Shown one piece after another: positions 33,621-43,368 of a stretch of DNA of 64,000 nt (position 1 is the first letter of the stretch; the number at the start of each line of letters is the position of its first letter). The notes under the pieces were generated by a model that ran no database searches, had not been told where the DNA came from, and saw only the letters and a program-made list of their open reading frames with translations. The DNA is from Streptomyces sp. CC228A. GTDB lineage: Bacteria; Actinomycetota; Actinomycetes; Streptomycetales; Streptomycetaceae. The stretch spans positions 372,001 to 436,000 of the forward strand of contig NZ_JAJPUI010000001.1 in the NCBI RefSeq assembly GCF_021390935.1, written 5' to 3'. The translations under genes and the position numbers were made by a program.

Positions 33621-35297
33621 GTGACGATGGAGACAACGCTGCGCGGCGTCGGTGTCAGCCACGGAGTGGCGATCGGCGAGGTACGGCACATGGGCACGGC
33701 GGTGCTGGAGCCCCCGGCCAAGCAGATCCCGGCCGAGGAGGCCGAGCGGGAGCAGGGGCGCGCCCGGCAGGCCGTGGAGGCCGTGGCGGCCGACCTGATA
33801 GCGCGGGGCAACCTCGCCGGCGGTGAGGCGCAGCACGTGCTGGAGGCCCAGGCCATGATGGCGCAGGACCCCGAGCTGATGGCCGACGTGGAGCGGCGGA
33901 TCGCGGTGGGGTCGACGGCCGAGCGGGCGGTGTACGACGCGTTCGCGGCGTACCGGGCGCTGCTGGCGGGTGCCGGCGAGTACCTGGCCGGCCGGGTCGC
34001 GGACCTGGACGACGTGCGGAACCGGATCGTGGCGCGGCTGCTCGGCGTGCCGATGCCGGGAGTGCCGGACAGCGACGAGCCGTACGTGCTGATCGCGCGT
34101 GATCTCGCGCCGGCCGACACGGCGCTGCTCGACCCGTCCCTGGTGCTCGGGTTCGTGACGGAGGAGGGCGGGCCGACCAGTCACAGCGCGATCCTGGCGC
34201 GGGCGCTGGGGGTGCCGGCCGTGGTGGCGCTGCCGGGGGCGTGCGAGCTGGCCGAAGGCGTCGTGGTGGCGGTGGACGGCAGCACGGGCGAGGTGCTCGT
34301 CGAGCCGAGTGCCGAGAAGCGGGCGGCGATGGAGCAGGCCGCTGCGGAGCGCAGGGCAGCGCTGGCGGCGTCCACCGGTCCCGGCGCCACCTCGGACGGC
34401 CACAAGGTGCCGCTGCTGGCGAACGTCGGCGGTCCCGCGGACGTGCCGGCGGCCGTCGAGGCGGGGGCCGAGGGCGTCGGCCTCTTCCGTACCGAGTTCC
34501 TGTTCCTGGACGACAGCAAGAAGGCGCCGTCCGAGGAGAAGCAGGTCGAGGCGTACCGGAAGGTGCTGGAGGCGTTCCCGGAGGGCCGGGTCGTCGTGCG
34601 GGTGCTGGACGCGGGCGCGGACAAGCCGCTGGACTTCCTGACGCCTGCCGACGAGCCGAACCCTGCGCTGGGTGTGCGGGGTCTGCGGACGCTGCTGGAC
34701 CACCCGGAGGTGCTGCGGACGCAGCTGAGGGCGCTGTCGAAGGCCGCCGAGGGCCTGCCGGTGTACCTGGAGGTCATGGCGCCGATGGTGGCGGACCGGG
34801 CGGACGCGCGGGCGTTCGCCGACGCGTGCCGCGAGGCGGGGCTGCGGGCGAAGTTCGGCGCCATGGTGGAGATCCCGTCCGCCGCGCTGCGGGCGCGCTC
34901 GATCCTGCAGGAGGTCGAGTTCCTGTCGCTGGGCACGAACGACCTGGCGCAGTACACGTTCGCCGCGGACCGGCAGGTGGGGGCGGTGTCGCGGCTGCAG
35001 GACCCATGGCAGCCGGCGCTGCTCGATCTCGTCGCGCTGGCGGCCGAGGCGGCCCGTGCCGAGGGCAAGAGCTGCGGGGTGTGCGGCGAGGCTGCGTCCG
35101 ATCCGCTGCTGGCGTGCGTGCTGACGGGTCTGGGGGTGACCTCCCTGTCGATGGGTGCGGCGTCGATTCCGTACGTGCGGGCGGCGCTGGCGACGTACAC
35201 GCTGGCGCAGTGCGAGCGTGCGGCCGCGGCGGCGCGTGCGGCCGAGTCGGCGGAGGAGGCGCGGCTCGCTGCGCAGGCGGTGCTGTCCGGTGAGTGA
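33621..35297 (+). CDS. ptsI: Phosphoenolpyruvate-protein phosphotransferase (PTS enzyme I)
   Basis: A 558-residue enzyme I. It takes phosphate from PEP and gives it to HPr, starting the PTS relay. The N-terminal domain has the phosphohistidine loop GGPTSHSAILARALG (His188). The C-terminal PEP-binding barrel has GLFRTEFLFLD, VRVLDAGADKPLDF, FLSLGTNDLAQY and the active-site Cys in CGVCGEAASDP. The start GTG 33621 is preferred because GGGAG lies ten bases upstream; ATG 33627 is possible. It lies 97 bp after crr and ends at a classic terminator. ptsH is not in the window. Confidence 0.97.
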   Translation: MTMETTLRGVGVSHGVAIGEVRHMGTAVLEPPAKQIPAEEAEREQGRARQAVEAVAADLIARGNLAGGEAQHVLEAQAMMAQDPELMADVERRIAVGSTAERAVYDAFAAYRALLAGAGEYLAGRVADLDDVRNRIVARLLGVPMPGVPDSDEPYVLIARDLAPADTALLDPSLVLGFVTEEGGPTSHSAILARALGVPAVVALPGACELAEGVVVAVDGSTGEVLVEPSAEKRAAMEQAAAERRAALAASTGPGATSDGHKVPLLANVGGPADVPAAVEAGAEGVGLFRTEFLFLDDSKKAPSEEKQVEAYRKVLEAFPEGRVVVRVLDAGADKPLDFLTPADEPNPALGVRGLRTLLDHPEVLRTQLRALSKAAEGLPVYLEVMAPMVADRADARAFADACREAGLRAKFGAMVEIPSAALRARSILQEVEFLSLGTNDLAQYTFAADRQVGAVSRLQDPWQPALLDLVALAAEAARAEGKSCGVCGEAASDPLLACVLTGLGVTSLSMGAASIPYVRAALATYTLAQCERAAAAARAAESAEEARLAAQAVLSGE

Positions 35298-35329
35298 GCC
35301 GCTGCGGCCGTGACGTGTCCGGTCGCGGT

Positions 35330-35370
35330 GGGGGGCCTTCCCGTTGTGGGGCGGGAAGGCCCCCCTTTTT
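35330..35370 (+). terminator. Intrinsic terminator of crr-ptsI
   Basis: A 14-bp perfect stem (GGGGGGCCTTCCCG and its complement) with an eight-base loop, followed by five Ts. It ends the crr-ptsI operon and is one of few terminators here with a T run. Confidence 0.9.
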
Positions 35371-35383
35371 GCGCGTGCCGGGG

Positions 35384-36283
35384 TCAGCCGTGGGCGGGGC
35401 GGCCGTCGTCGGGGGCCAGGTCGAAGCCCGGCCGGTAGGTGACGCCCGGTTCGGGCGGGAGGGGTTCTCCGGTGTCGGCGTCGGTGCAGTAGGCGTCGAA
35501 GACCTCCGCTTCGGTGAGGGGGACGAGGCGGCCGCGGTCGAGGCGCCAGCCGTGAAGGCGGTCGGGGGATCCGGGGGCCGTGGTGCGCAGGACGAGTCCT
35601 CCGGGTGACCGGCGGGCCAGGCCGGCGGCGAGGACGGTGAGGAACTCGGTGGCGTCGGCGGAGTCGAGTGAGGTCGGGGGCGCGGCGCCGCGGGTCGTGT
35701 GGAGGGCGGCCAGGAGGTGGTCGTCGCCGGCGGGGAGGCTGCAGACCAGGTGGTGGCGGCCGGGACCGGCGCGGTCGAGCAGGCGGAGGACGGCGCGGGT
35801 GGCCTGGTCGTAGGCGGCGCGGCCGATGTCCTGGCCGCACTCGGCGCACGGCCCGGCACCGGCGAGGAGTGCCGTCGCGTAGGCGCGGGTGGCGTGGCGG
35901 GCGGCGGTGTCGACCAGCGCGGGGACGAGCTCGTCGAGGGACTGGCCGGTGTAGGTGACGCGGGCGCCGGTGGCGGCGATCTCGGCGGTGTACCGGCTGC
36001 GGCTGGCGGACGTGTCGGGGTCGAGGCCCGCCTCGGCGCAGTAGGCGGCGTAGTCCGCGGGGTCGAAGAGGGCGACGGTGGTGTGGCCGCCGCTGGTGGC
36101 GAGGGTCCGCAGGAGGCGCTCGGTCTCGCGGAGGTAGGTGGTGTGGTCGTCGAAGGTGAAGGAGCGGTAGCGGCGCATGGCCGCGAAGTCGTGGGCGTCG
36201 GCGAGGAGGCCGACGGTGCTGGGCACTTCGCGGCGCAGGGCGCGGCGGAGGGTGGTGCTTCCGGTCCTGGTCGTGTCTGCCAT
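35384..36283 (-). CDS. Conserved hypothetical protein with CxxC motif
   Basis: A 299-residue protein of unknown function. An N-terminal helical part (about 20-65) includes RRYRSFTFDDHTTYLRETER, and the centre has CAECGQDIGRAAYDQATRAV, a single CxxC that might bind metal. The end (RLHGWRLDRGRLVPLTEAEV) resembles a small beta domain. I do not recognise a family with a known function. It is convergent with ptsI and on the same strand as the acetoacetyl-CoA synthetase, from whose stop its start is separated by about 75 bp. Confidence 0.75.
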   Translation of the reverse strand: MADTTRTGSTTLRRALRREVPSTVGLLADAHDFAAMRRYRSFTFDDHTTYLRETERLLRTLATSGGHTTVALFDPADYAAYCAEAGLDPDTSASRSRYTAEIAATGARVTYTGQSLDELVPALVDTAARHATRAYATALLAGAGPCAECGQDIGRAAYDQATRAVLRLLDRAGPGRHHLVCSLPAGDDHLLAALHTTRGAAPPTSLDSADATEFLTVLAAGLARRSPGGLVLRTTAPGSPDRLHGWRLDRGRLVPLTEAEVFDAYCTDADTGEPLPPEPGVTYRPGFDLAPDDGRPAHG

Positions 36284-36357
36284 GGGTCCCCCTGGTGATC
36301 AGCAGGTGATCGATGCTCACTCAGCGTAACCAGGGGGACTGACAACGGGGCCGGGCG

Positions 36358-38367
36358 TCAGGCGCCGGTGGTGCGGCGGGTGCGGGCGAGCTCCTCGTAG
36401 AAGTGGAGGAGTGAGACGTCGTCGACGGAGCCGGGGTTGACGGCCTTGTCGAGGGCGGTGCCCTGGAGGAGGCGCTTGACGGGGACTTCGAGGCGCTTTC
36501 CGGTGAGGGTGTGGGGGATGGCGGGGACCTGGATGACGGTGTCGGGGACGTGGCGGGGGGAGAGCTCGCTGCGGATGGTCCGCCTGATGCGGTCGATCAG
36601 CTGCTCGTCGAGGGTGGCGCCCTCGGCGAGGTGGACGAACAGCGGCATCCAGTAGCCGCCGCCGGGTTCCTCCAGGCCGATCACGAGGGATTCCTTGATC
36701 TCGGGGAGGCGCTCGACGGCTTCGTAGATGTCGGCGCTGCCCATGCGGACGCCCTGGCGGTTGAGGGTGGAGTCGGAGCGGCCGTGGATGACGACGGAGC
36801 CGTGGTCGGTGAGGGTGATCCAGTCGCCGTGGCGCCAGACGCCGGGGTACGTCTCGAAGTAGCTGTCGCGGTAGCGGCTGCCGTCGGGGTCGTTCCAGAA
36901 GCCGATCGGCATGGACGGCATGGGGTTGGTGACGACGAGCTCGCCGACCTCGCCGACGAGGGGCTTGCCCTGGGGGTCCCATGCCTGGAGGTCGGTGCCG
37001 AGGCAGGCGGCCTGGAGTTCCCCGATGTGGACGGGGAGGGTGGGGACGGCTCCGGCGAAGCAGCTGCACACGTCGGTGCCGCCGCTGACGGAGGCGATCC
37101 ACAGGTCGTGTCCGGCGTCGGCGAACTCGTCGTGGAGCCAGCGGAAGCCGTCGGGCGGCAGGGGGGAGCCGGTGGTGGCGACGCAGGCGACCCGGGACAG
37201 GTCGTGGTCGCGGGCGGGGTGGACGCCGGCTTTGCGGCAGGCCATGACGTAGGCGGCGGAGGTGCCGAAGAGGGTGGCTCCGGTGCGTTCCGCGATGCGC
37301 CACTGGGCGCCGGTGTCGGGGTGGCCGGGGCTTCCGTCGTACAGGACGACGGTGGTTCCGGTGAGGAGGCCGGAGACGAGGAAGTTCCACATCATCCAGC
37401 CGGTGGAGGTGTACCAGAAGAACCGGTCCTCGGGGCCGAGGTCGCAGTGCAGGCCGATCTGCTTGAAGTGCTCCAGCAGGATGCCGCCCTGGGACTGGAC
37501 GATGGCCTTGGGCAGGCCGGTGGTGCCGGAGGAGTAGAGGATCCACAGCGGGTGGTCGAAGGGGACCTGCTCGTAGACCGGCGCGGTGTCGCCGGCGGTG
37601 AGGTCGGACCATTCCAGGGCGCCGTCGGGGGCCTGGGTGCCGAGGAGCGGGATGTGGACGACGGCGCGGAGGGTGGGCAGGTCGCGGCGGAGTTCGGCCA
37701 CGGTGTCGCGGCGGTCGTGCTCCTTGCCGCCGTAGCGGTAGCCGTCGACGGTGAACAGGACGACGGGTTCGACCTGCTGGAAGCGGTCGAGGACGCTGCG
37801 GGCGCCGAAGTCGGGGGCGCAGGAGGTCCAGACCGCGCCGACGGCGGCGGTGGCGAGCAGGGCGGTGACGGCTTCGGGGATGTTGGGGAGGTAGCCGCTG
37901 ACCCGGTCGCCGGGGCGTACGCCGAGGGCGCGCAGCTGCGCGGCGAGGGCGCCGACCTGGCGGCGCAGCTCCGTCCAGCTGACGGGGCGGATCTCCTGGG
38001 TCTCGTCGACGTGGAGCAGAGCGGGTGCGTCGGGGCGCTGGTCGGCGGCGCGCAGGGCGTGCTCGGCGTAGTTGAGGGAGGCGCCGGGGAACCACTGGGC
38101 GCCGGGCATGGCGCGGTCGCCGAGGACGCGTTCGTACGGGGTGCTGAAGCGGACGTCGAACCACTCGGCGACGGCGCGCCAGAAGGCGTCGAGGTGGTCG
38201 ACGGACCAGCGGTGCAGTGCGGGGTACCCGCCGTCGGCGGGGGCGCCGTGCCGCTCGGCGGCCCAGGCCTGGAAGCGGGTGACCGCGGCGGAGGCGATGC
38301 GGTCCTGGTCCGGCTGCCACAGCGGGCCGGACGGGTCGGAGTGCGCGGTCGCTGACGTCGTCGTCAT
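36358..38367 (-). CDS. Acetoacetate-CoA ligase (acetoacetyl-CoA synthetase)
   Basis: A 669-residue ANL-superfamily enzyme that activates acetoacetate to its CoA ester through an adenylate. The N-terminal cap PLWQPDQDRIASAAVTRFQA is the family signature, the P-loop is ILYSSGTTGLPKAIVQSQGG, the aromatic loop is FFWYTSTGWMMWNFLV, and the C-terminal hinge and lysine are near IHGRSDSTLNRQGVRMGSAD and LTGKRLEVPVKRLL. Length agrees with acetoacetyl- rather than acetyl-CoA synthetase family. The start ATG 38367 has GGAG about nine bases upstream. It salvages ketone bodies or links polymer breakdown to acetyl-CoA. Confidence 0.93.
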   Translation of the reverse strand: MTTTSATAHSDPSGPLWQPDQDRIASAAVTRFQAWAAERHGAPADGGYPALHRWSVDHLDAFWRAVAEWFDVRFSTPYERVLGDRAMPGAQWFPGASLNYAEHALRAADQRPDAPALLHVDETQEIRPVSWTELRRQVGALAAQLRALGVRPGDRVSGYLPNIPEAVTALLATAAVGAVWTSCAPDFGARSVLDRFQQVEPVVLFTVDGYRYGGKEHDRRDTVAELRRDLPTLRAVVHIPLLGTQAPDGALEWSDLTAGDTAPVYEQVPFDHPLWILYSSGTTGLPKAIVQSQGGILLEHFKQIGLHCDLGPEDRFFWYTSTGWMMWNFLVSGLLTGTTVVLYDGSPGHPDTGAQWRIAERTGATLFGTSAAYVMACRKAGVHPARDHDLSRVACVATTGSPLPPDGFRWLHDEFADAGHDLWIASVSGGTDVCSCFAGAVPTLPVHIGELQAACLGTDLQAWDPQGKPLVGEVGELVVTNPMPSMPIGFWNDPDGSRYRDSYFETYPGVWRHGDWITLTDHGSVVIHGRSDSTLNRQGVRMGSADIYEAVERLPEIKESLVIGLEEPGGGYWMPLFVHLAEGATLDEQLIDRIRRTIRSELSPRHVPDTVIQVPAIPHTLTGKRLEVPVKRLLQGTALDKAVNPGSVDDVSLLHFYEELARTRRTTGA

Positions 38368-38581
38368 CGGAGGTTGCTCCCTGGCTGTACGCGGATGGCG
38401 TGCGTCCCGCGCACGGGCTGGGGTGTGCGCGTGACGCGGCTGACAGGACGATGCCATGTGATCGTTGTTCGCACCAGGGTTCTCCCCCCATGGCCGGGCG
38501 GCCGGGCATGGGGCGCCGCCACGGGTGAACGGCTGTTGAACGGCTCCCCCGGGCGGCTTCCGCAGTGGCAGGGTGAGCGGC

Positions 38582-40940
38582 ATGGACGGTCGTGAGCTGG
38601 TGCGTTCGGTATGGGTGTTCGGCAGGGTGCGGGGGCTGCGGGCGATGCGCTCGGTGTGGCGGCAGCGGCGTGCCGACGCGGTGGGGCTGCCGCCGCGGGG
38701 GCGGGAGCGGGCGCGGGTGCCGGGGCGGGTGGTGGGTGCGGAGCCGGTGCCGGGGGTGGCCTGGTGCGGTTCGAGCGGGCGGAGCTGCGGGTGCGGGTGA
38801 GTGGCGGGGGACGGTGTTCTGGGGCTGGGACGGGGCGGGGCCGCTGCCGTCGTACGGGCTGGCGGGTGAGGTGCCCGAGCCGGACGGCCGGGCGGTGCTG
38901 GAGCCGGACACGGACGGCGGCTGGCGGGTGGTGGCGGAGCGGGTCACGGTGGGGATCTCGCGGAACGGGGCGGTGGAGGTGTGCACGCCGGGCGGCGTGG
39001 TGCTGCGCCGGGAGCTGCCGCCGCGCTGGTGGGAGCCGGAGGGCGGGGGTCCGGCGCGGTGGGTGCAGCGTTCGGAGGTGCCGGCGGACGCGCGGTTCTT
39101 CGGGCTCGGGGGGCGGGCTTCGGGGCCGCGGCTGCGGGACGGGACGTACGGGTTGTGGAACACCGACCCGCGGGGGCGGATCGGGCCGGAGACGGACCCG
39201 ATGTACATCACCATGCCGGTGCAGTGGGTGGTGGCGGACGGCGGGACGCACCTGGCCTTCTACGACAGCACGTGGGACGGGCAGGTGGCGCTGCGGGAGG
39301 GCGCCGAGGGCGCGGGCTCGGGGCTGGACCGGCCGGGGGTGAGCGAGGTCCGGATGAGCGGGGGTCCGCTGCGGTGCTGGGTGGTGGTGGGGTCCCCGGC
39401 GCGGGTCCTGCACTGCTGGACGCAGTTGACGGGGGCTCCGGCGGTGCCGCCGTCGTGGGCGCTGGGGCCGCAGCACGCGCGGTGGGGGTTCGGCAGCGCC
39501 GAGGAGGTGCGCCGGGTGGTGGCGGGGTACGGGGAGCGGGATTTGCCGCTGTCGGTGCTGCACCTGGACATCGACCACTATGACGGGCACCGGGTGTTCA
39601 CGGTGGACGGGCGGAACTTCCCGGATCTGCCGGGGCTGGCCGCGGAGCTGCGGGGGCGCGGGGTGCGGCTGGTGTCGATCGTGGACCCCGCAGTGAAGGC
39701 GGAGCCGGGCGGGGCGGTGTACGAGGCGGGCCGCCGGGTCGGGGAGGGCGGGGCGTACGTGCGGGACGCGCGGGGCCGGGTGGTGCGGGGGGTGGTGTGG
39801 CCGGGTGAGTGCGTGTATCCGGACTTCACCGATCCGGCGGTGCGGGAGTGGTGGGGAGGGCTGTACGAGGAGCGGTTGGGGCAGGGCTTCTCCGGTGTGT
39901 GGCACGACATGAACGAGCCGGTGTCGTTCGCGCCGTTCGGGGACATGACGCTGCCCCGGTCGGCGCGGCACTCCCTGGAGGGGCGGGGCGGGGACCACCG
40001 CGAGGCGCACAACGTGTACGGGCTGTCGATGGCGCGCGCGGGGTACGAGGGCCTGGTGCGGCTGCGGCCCGGCGAGCGGCCGTTCCTGTTCTCCCGGTCC
40101 GGGTGGGTGGGCATGCAGCGGTACGGCGGGACGTGGTCGGGTGACGTGGCGACGCAGTGGCCGGGGCTGCGGGCGTCCCTGGCTCTGGTGCTGGGGCTGG
40201 GGTTGTGCGGGGTGCCGTACTCGGGGCCTGACGTGGGGGGTTTCGACGGGCACCCGTCGGCGGAGCTGTATCTGCGGTGGTTCCAGCTGGGGGCGTGGCT
40301 GCCGTTGTTCCGTACGCATGCGGCGATCGACGCGGGGCGGCGGGAGCCGTGGGAGTTCGGTCCGAAGGTGCTGGAGTACGCGCGGGCGGCGCTGGAGGAG
40401 CGGGAGCGGTTGCGGCCGTACTTCGTGACGCTGTCGTGGCTGGCCCGGTCGACGGGTGCGCCGTATGTGCGGCCGCTGTGGTGGAGCGCTCCGGAGGAGC
40501 GGGAACTGCGGGACTGCGAGGACGCGTTCCTGCTGGGGGACGCTCTGCTGGTGGCGCCGGTGCTGACGCGGGGTACGGACCGGCGGGCGGTGCGGCTGCC
40601 GCGCGGCCGGTGGTACGAGACGGTGACGGGCCGGGTGCACGAGGGGCCGGGGCAGGTGCTGCTGGAGGCGCCGCTGTCGCGGATCCCGGTGCTGGCACGG
40701 GCGGGGTCGGTGGTGCCGGTGCGGAGTGAGGACGGCGGCGCGGTGGAGTTGGAGGTGTGGGCGCCGGCCCCGGGCCGGACGGGGGGCGGTGTGGTCGTCC
40801 GGGATCCCGGTGACGGGTGGGGGCCGGTGGAGGTGGAGCGGTATGTGACGCGGTGGGTGAAGGGTGAGGTCAGGGTGGAGCGGATGACGGAAGAGGGGGC
40901 GGTGGCGGTGGAGGAGGGGGTGCGGGTGCGGGGCGGCTGA
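38582..40940 (+). CDS. GH31 alpha-glucosidase-like hydrolase (frame broken twice near the start)
   Basis: The main frame shows glycoside hydrolase family 31 motifs: the nucleophile Asp in GVWHDMNEPVSF, the acid/base region LFSRSGWVGMQRYGGTWSGD, and PYSGPDVGGFDGHP. The N-terminus is split over three frames: MDGRELVRSVWVFGRV, then GGLVRFERAELRVRVSGGG, then TVFWGWDGAGPLPSYGLAGE. One extra G in each of two G5 runs (38752-38756, 38806-38810) joins them, giving 786 residues. The start is ATG 38582 with this repair. It probably releases glucose from alpha-linked oligosaccharides in the cytoplasm, as no signal peptide is seen. It is divergent from the acetoacetyl-CoA synthetase gene. Confidence 0.88.
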
Positions 40941-41095
40941 TCGACTGACCGCCGGGAGGGCGCGGCTGCCGGGCTGCGGTGGCGTGCGGCGGCTCGGGCG
41001 CCGGGTGGTGGGGGCCGGGGCGGGGTCCGGGTCCGGTGGTCGCCGTGCTGCCGGTCGTTGAGGCTGCCCCCGTGGCGGGGGGATTGGCGGACCCG

Positions 41096-41244
41096 GCGCG
41101 GCGGCGTGTGCGGGGGCCGGGCGCGGTGGCGTGTGCGGGGGCCGGGCGTGGTGGTGACATGGGCGGGACCCGGGCACGGTGGCGTGTGCGAAGCCGGGCG
41201 CGGTGGCGTGTGCGGGGGCCGGGCGCGGTGGCGTGTGCGCCGGG
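41096..41244. repeat. 25-bp tandem repeat, about six copies
   Basis: Imperfect head-to-tail copies of GGGCGCGGTGGCGTGTGCGG plus GGGCC, starting about 41096, 41119, 41144 (diverged), 41172, 41196 and 41221. It fills half of the 345-base spacer (40941-41285) between the stops of the GH31 and Nudix genes. No gene is seen in that spacer. Confidence 0.85.
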
Positions 41245-41285
41245 TCTCCTCCGCCGGCAGGAGCCGCCGGAGGGGTACGGCGGTG

Positions 41286-41813
41286 TCAGCTGCCGGTCGG
41301 CGACGGTGCGGGCGCGTAGACACCGGCGAACCACCTGCGGGCCGCTTCCGTGTGCAGCGGGAAGCACAGGGGCGCGGCGCTGCGCAGGAGGTGGTAGCCG
41401 GTCGTCTCCGCCGTGGGCCGGGGCTGCGGGAGGTCGGTGGCGGGCCGTTCGGGCAGGAGGCCGAAGAGGAGCAGGTGTCCGCCGGGCGAGCTCAGGGCGT
41501 CGGCGAGGCGCACGTCGCGGGCGTCGGCCTCGATGCCGGTCTCCTCGTACAGCTCGCGTGCCACGGCGTGCCGCCAGTCCTCGGCGTGGTCGACGAAACC
41601 GCCGGGGAGGGCGGTGCCGCCCCGCTGGGGCTCGATGGTGCGGGTGACGACGACGAGACCGGTGCCGTGCCGGTCCGAGACCGGGAGGAGGGCGACGGCG
41701 ACGGGCAGCGGGTTGCGGTAGGCGACGGCGCCGCAGGCGGGGCAGGTGCGGGGCCAGTCCGCGGCGGGGTCGGGGTGGGCGGTGCCGCAGTCGACGCAAT
41801 GGGTGGTCTTCAC
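41286..41813 (-). CDS. Nudix hydrolase with N-terminal zinc ribbon
   Basis: A 175-residue protein. A zinc ribbon (CVDCGTAHPDP with CPACG) is followed by a Nudix domain whose box is complete in GGFVDHAEDWRHAVARELYE followed by ETGIEAD. This layout resembles NudC/ADP-ribose-type Nudix proteins, which hydrolyse nucleoside diphosphates linked to another group; the substrate is not known. The start is GTG 41813 beginning VKTTHCVDCG; the frame continues to 42071 but antisense to the VanX-like gene. It is divergent from that gene with about 45 bp between. Confidence 0.82.
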   Translation of the reverse strand: MKTTHCVDCGTAHPDPAADWPRTCPACGAVAYRNPLPVAVALLPVSDRHGTGLVVVTRTIEPQRGGTALPGGFVDHAEDWRHAVARELYEETGIEADARDVRLADALSSPGGHLLLFGLLPERPATDLPQPRPTAETTGYHLLRSAAPLCFPLHTEAARRWFAGVYAPAPSPTGS

Positions 41814-41857
41814 GGGGGTGACTGTAGTGGCGGGACCGCCGGGGGTAGGGGGTGTGC

Positions 41858-42714
41858 ATGACACGACGTCAGGGTGCCGTCGCGACGGCGGTGCGTGAGG
41901 CGGTGGCCGCGCTGGCGGCGGTGCGCGGGGCGGTGGCCGCGCTGGCGGCGGGGGCGGCCCTCGCCGTGGCCTGCGGTGCGGGGGCGCCCGCTGCGCAGGC
42001 ACGGCCGGAGCGGCGGCGCCGCCGCAGTTCGTGACCCTGCGGTCGGTGGACCCGACGGTCCTCCAGGACATGCGCTACACGACGGAGCACAACTTCGTGG
42101 GCCGGCCGGTGGAGGGCTACCGGCAGCCGGTGTGCCTGCTCACACGGCCCGCCGCGGAAGCGCTGGGCCGCGCGCAGGCGGGGCTGCTGCGGCGGGGCTA
42201 CGCGCTGAAGGTGTACGACTGCTACCGGCCGCAGCGGGCCGTCGACCACTTCGTGCGGTGGGCGGAGGACCTCGCGGACGAGCGGACGAAGGCGGAGTTC
42301 TACCCGCGGGTGGAGAAGGCGCGGCTGTTCGCCGACGGGTACATCGCGGCGCGGTCCGGGCACAGCCGGGGCTCGACCGTCGACGTGACGCTGGTGCGGC
42401 TGCCGTACGTGCCCGCCCGGCCGTACGCACCGGGTCGACCGGCGGTGGACTGCGCGGCACCGCCAGGGCAGCGGGTCCCGGACGGATCGGTCGACATGGG
42501 TACCGCGTTCGACTGCTTCGACCCGCTGTCGCGCACCGACGACCCGCGGATCCAGGGGGAAGCGCGGGCCCACCGGGACCTGCTGCGGGCGGCCCTCTCC
42601 GCGCAGGGGTTCGTGAACCTGCCGGAGGAGTGGTGGCACTTCACGTACCGGCCGGAGCCGTTCCCCGACACGTACTTCGACTTCCCGGTGGCCCGCCGGT
42701 CGGTGCTGCGGTGA
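41858..42714 (+). CDS. VanX-type D-alanyl-D-alanine dipeptidase, secreted (frame broken once)
   Basis: The catalytic part (42031 onward) shows the zinc site motifs of the VanX/DdpX family, SGHSRGSTVDVTL and EEWWHFTY, plus VYDCYRPQRAVDHFVRW. The signal peptide lies in another frame at 41858, with Arg-containing start MTRRQGAVATAVREAV and a hydrophobic stretch AVAALAAGAALAVACG. One extra G in the G5 run at 41980-41984 joins the two and gives a 285-residue exported protein. Outside the cell it would cleave D-Ala-D-Ala dipeptide from peptidoglycan. There are no other van genes, so this is recycling or wall metabolism rather than resistance. Confidence 0.82.
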
Positions 42715-42759
42715 CCGGGGCGGCGCGGGCCGGTGAACGGCGCCCCGGGGCGGCGCGGG

Positions 42760-43368
42760 TCAGGTGACCGGCTCCGCGGCGGGGGGCGCGGTGAAGGTCA
42801 GGGCGTGCTGGACGAGGGTGACCAGCACCTCCTTGACCGACGCGCGGTCCCGGGCGTCGCACAGGAGGAGCGGCACGTCCGCGTCGAGGTCCAGCGCCGC
42901 CCGCACCGTCTCGGGCGGGTAGCGGTCGGCGCCTTCGAAGCAGTTGACGCCGACGAGGAAGGGGAGGCGGCGGCGCTCGAAGTAGTCGATCGCGGCGAAG
43001 GAGTCCCCGAGGCGGCGGGTGTCCGCGAGGACGACCGCGCCCAGCGCCCCCTGCGCGAGCTCGTCCCACAGGAACCAGAACCGGTCCTGGCCGGGGGTTC
43101 CGAAGAGGTACAGCACGAGGTCGTCCCGGAGGGTGATCCGGCCGAAGTCCATGGCGACCGTGGTCGTCGACTTGGCCTCGACGCCGTCCAGGTCGTCGAC
43201 GGGCCGGCTCGCCTCGGTCAGGTGCTCCTCGGTGCGCAGCGGCCGGATCTCGCTCACCGCCCCGACCAGGGTGGTCTTGCCCACCCCGAACCCTCCCGCG
43301 ACCAGGATCTTCAGGGTCACCGGGTCGACCGGCGGCGGACCCATGCGGCTAGAGCGCCCGAAGGCCAT
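42760..43368 (-). CDS. cvnD: Conservon small GTPase CvnD
   Basis: A 202-residue Ras-like GTPase of the conservon type. Seen: P-loop VAGGFGVGKTTLVGAVSE, switch region STTTVAMDFGRITLRDDLVL, G3 FGTPGQDRFWFLW, and a VGVNCFEGA where NKxD is usual, as known for this group. The start overlaps the cvnC stop by 20 bp. In a conservon the GTPase works with the CvnA kinase-like sensor, CvnB and CvnC on the inner membrane face, in a complex compared to eukaryotic G-protein systems. It is the last gene of the four-gene operon. The name is generic; which conservon is not assigned. Confidence 0.9.
   Translation of the reverse strand: MAFGRSSRMGPPPVDPVTLKILVAGGFGVGKTTLVGAVSEIRPLRTEEHLTEASRPVDDLDGVEAKSTTTVAMDFGRITLRDDLVLYLFGTPGQDRFWFLWDELAQGALGAVVLADTRRLGDSFAAIDYFERRRLPFLVGVNCFEGADRYPPETVRAALDLDADVPLLLCDARDRASVKEVLVTLVQHALTFTAPPAAEPVT

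Noticed and set aside
38740..38815. Programmed ribosomal frameshifting in the GH31 gene
   Set aside because: Two shifts in 60 bases without slippery heptamers or a structural reason, and the same sort of G-run break in many other genes, point to sequencing errors.
36317..39214. A 965-codon minus-strand open frame over the acetoacetyl-CoA synthetase region
   Set aside because: It is an out-of-frame reading of the synthetase and the antisense of GH31; the motifs lie in the other frames.
41858..42714. Vancomycin resistance cluster
   Set aside because: Only a VanX-like dipeptidase is present; there is no vanH, vanA, vanR or vanS and it has its own signal peptide, as in cell-wall recycling enzymes.
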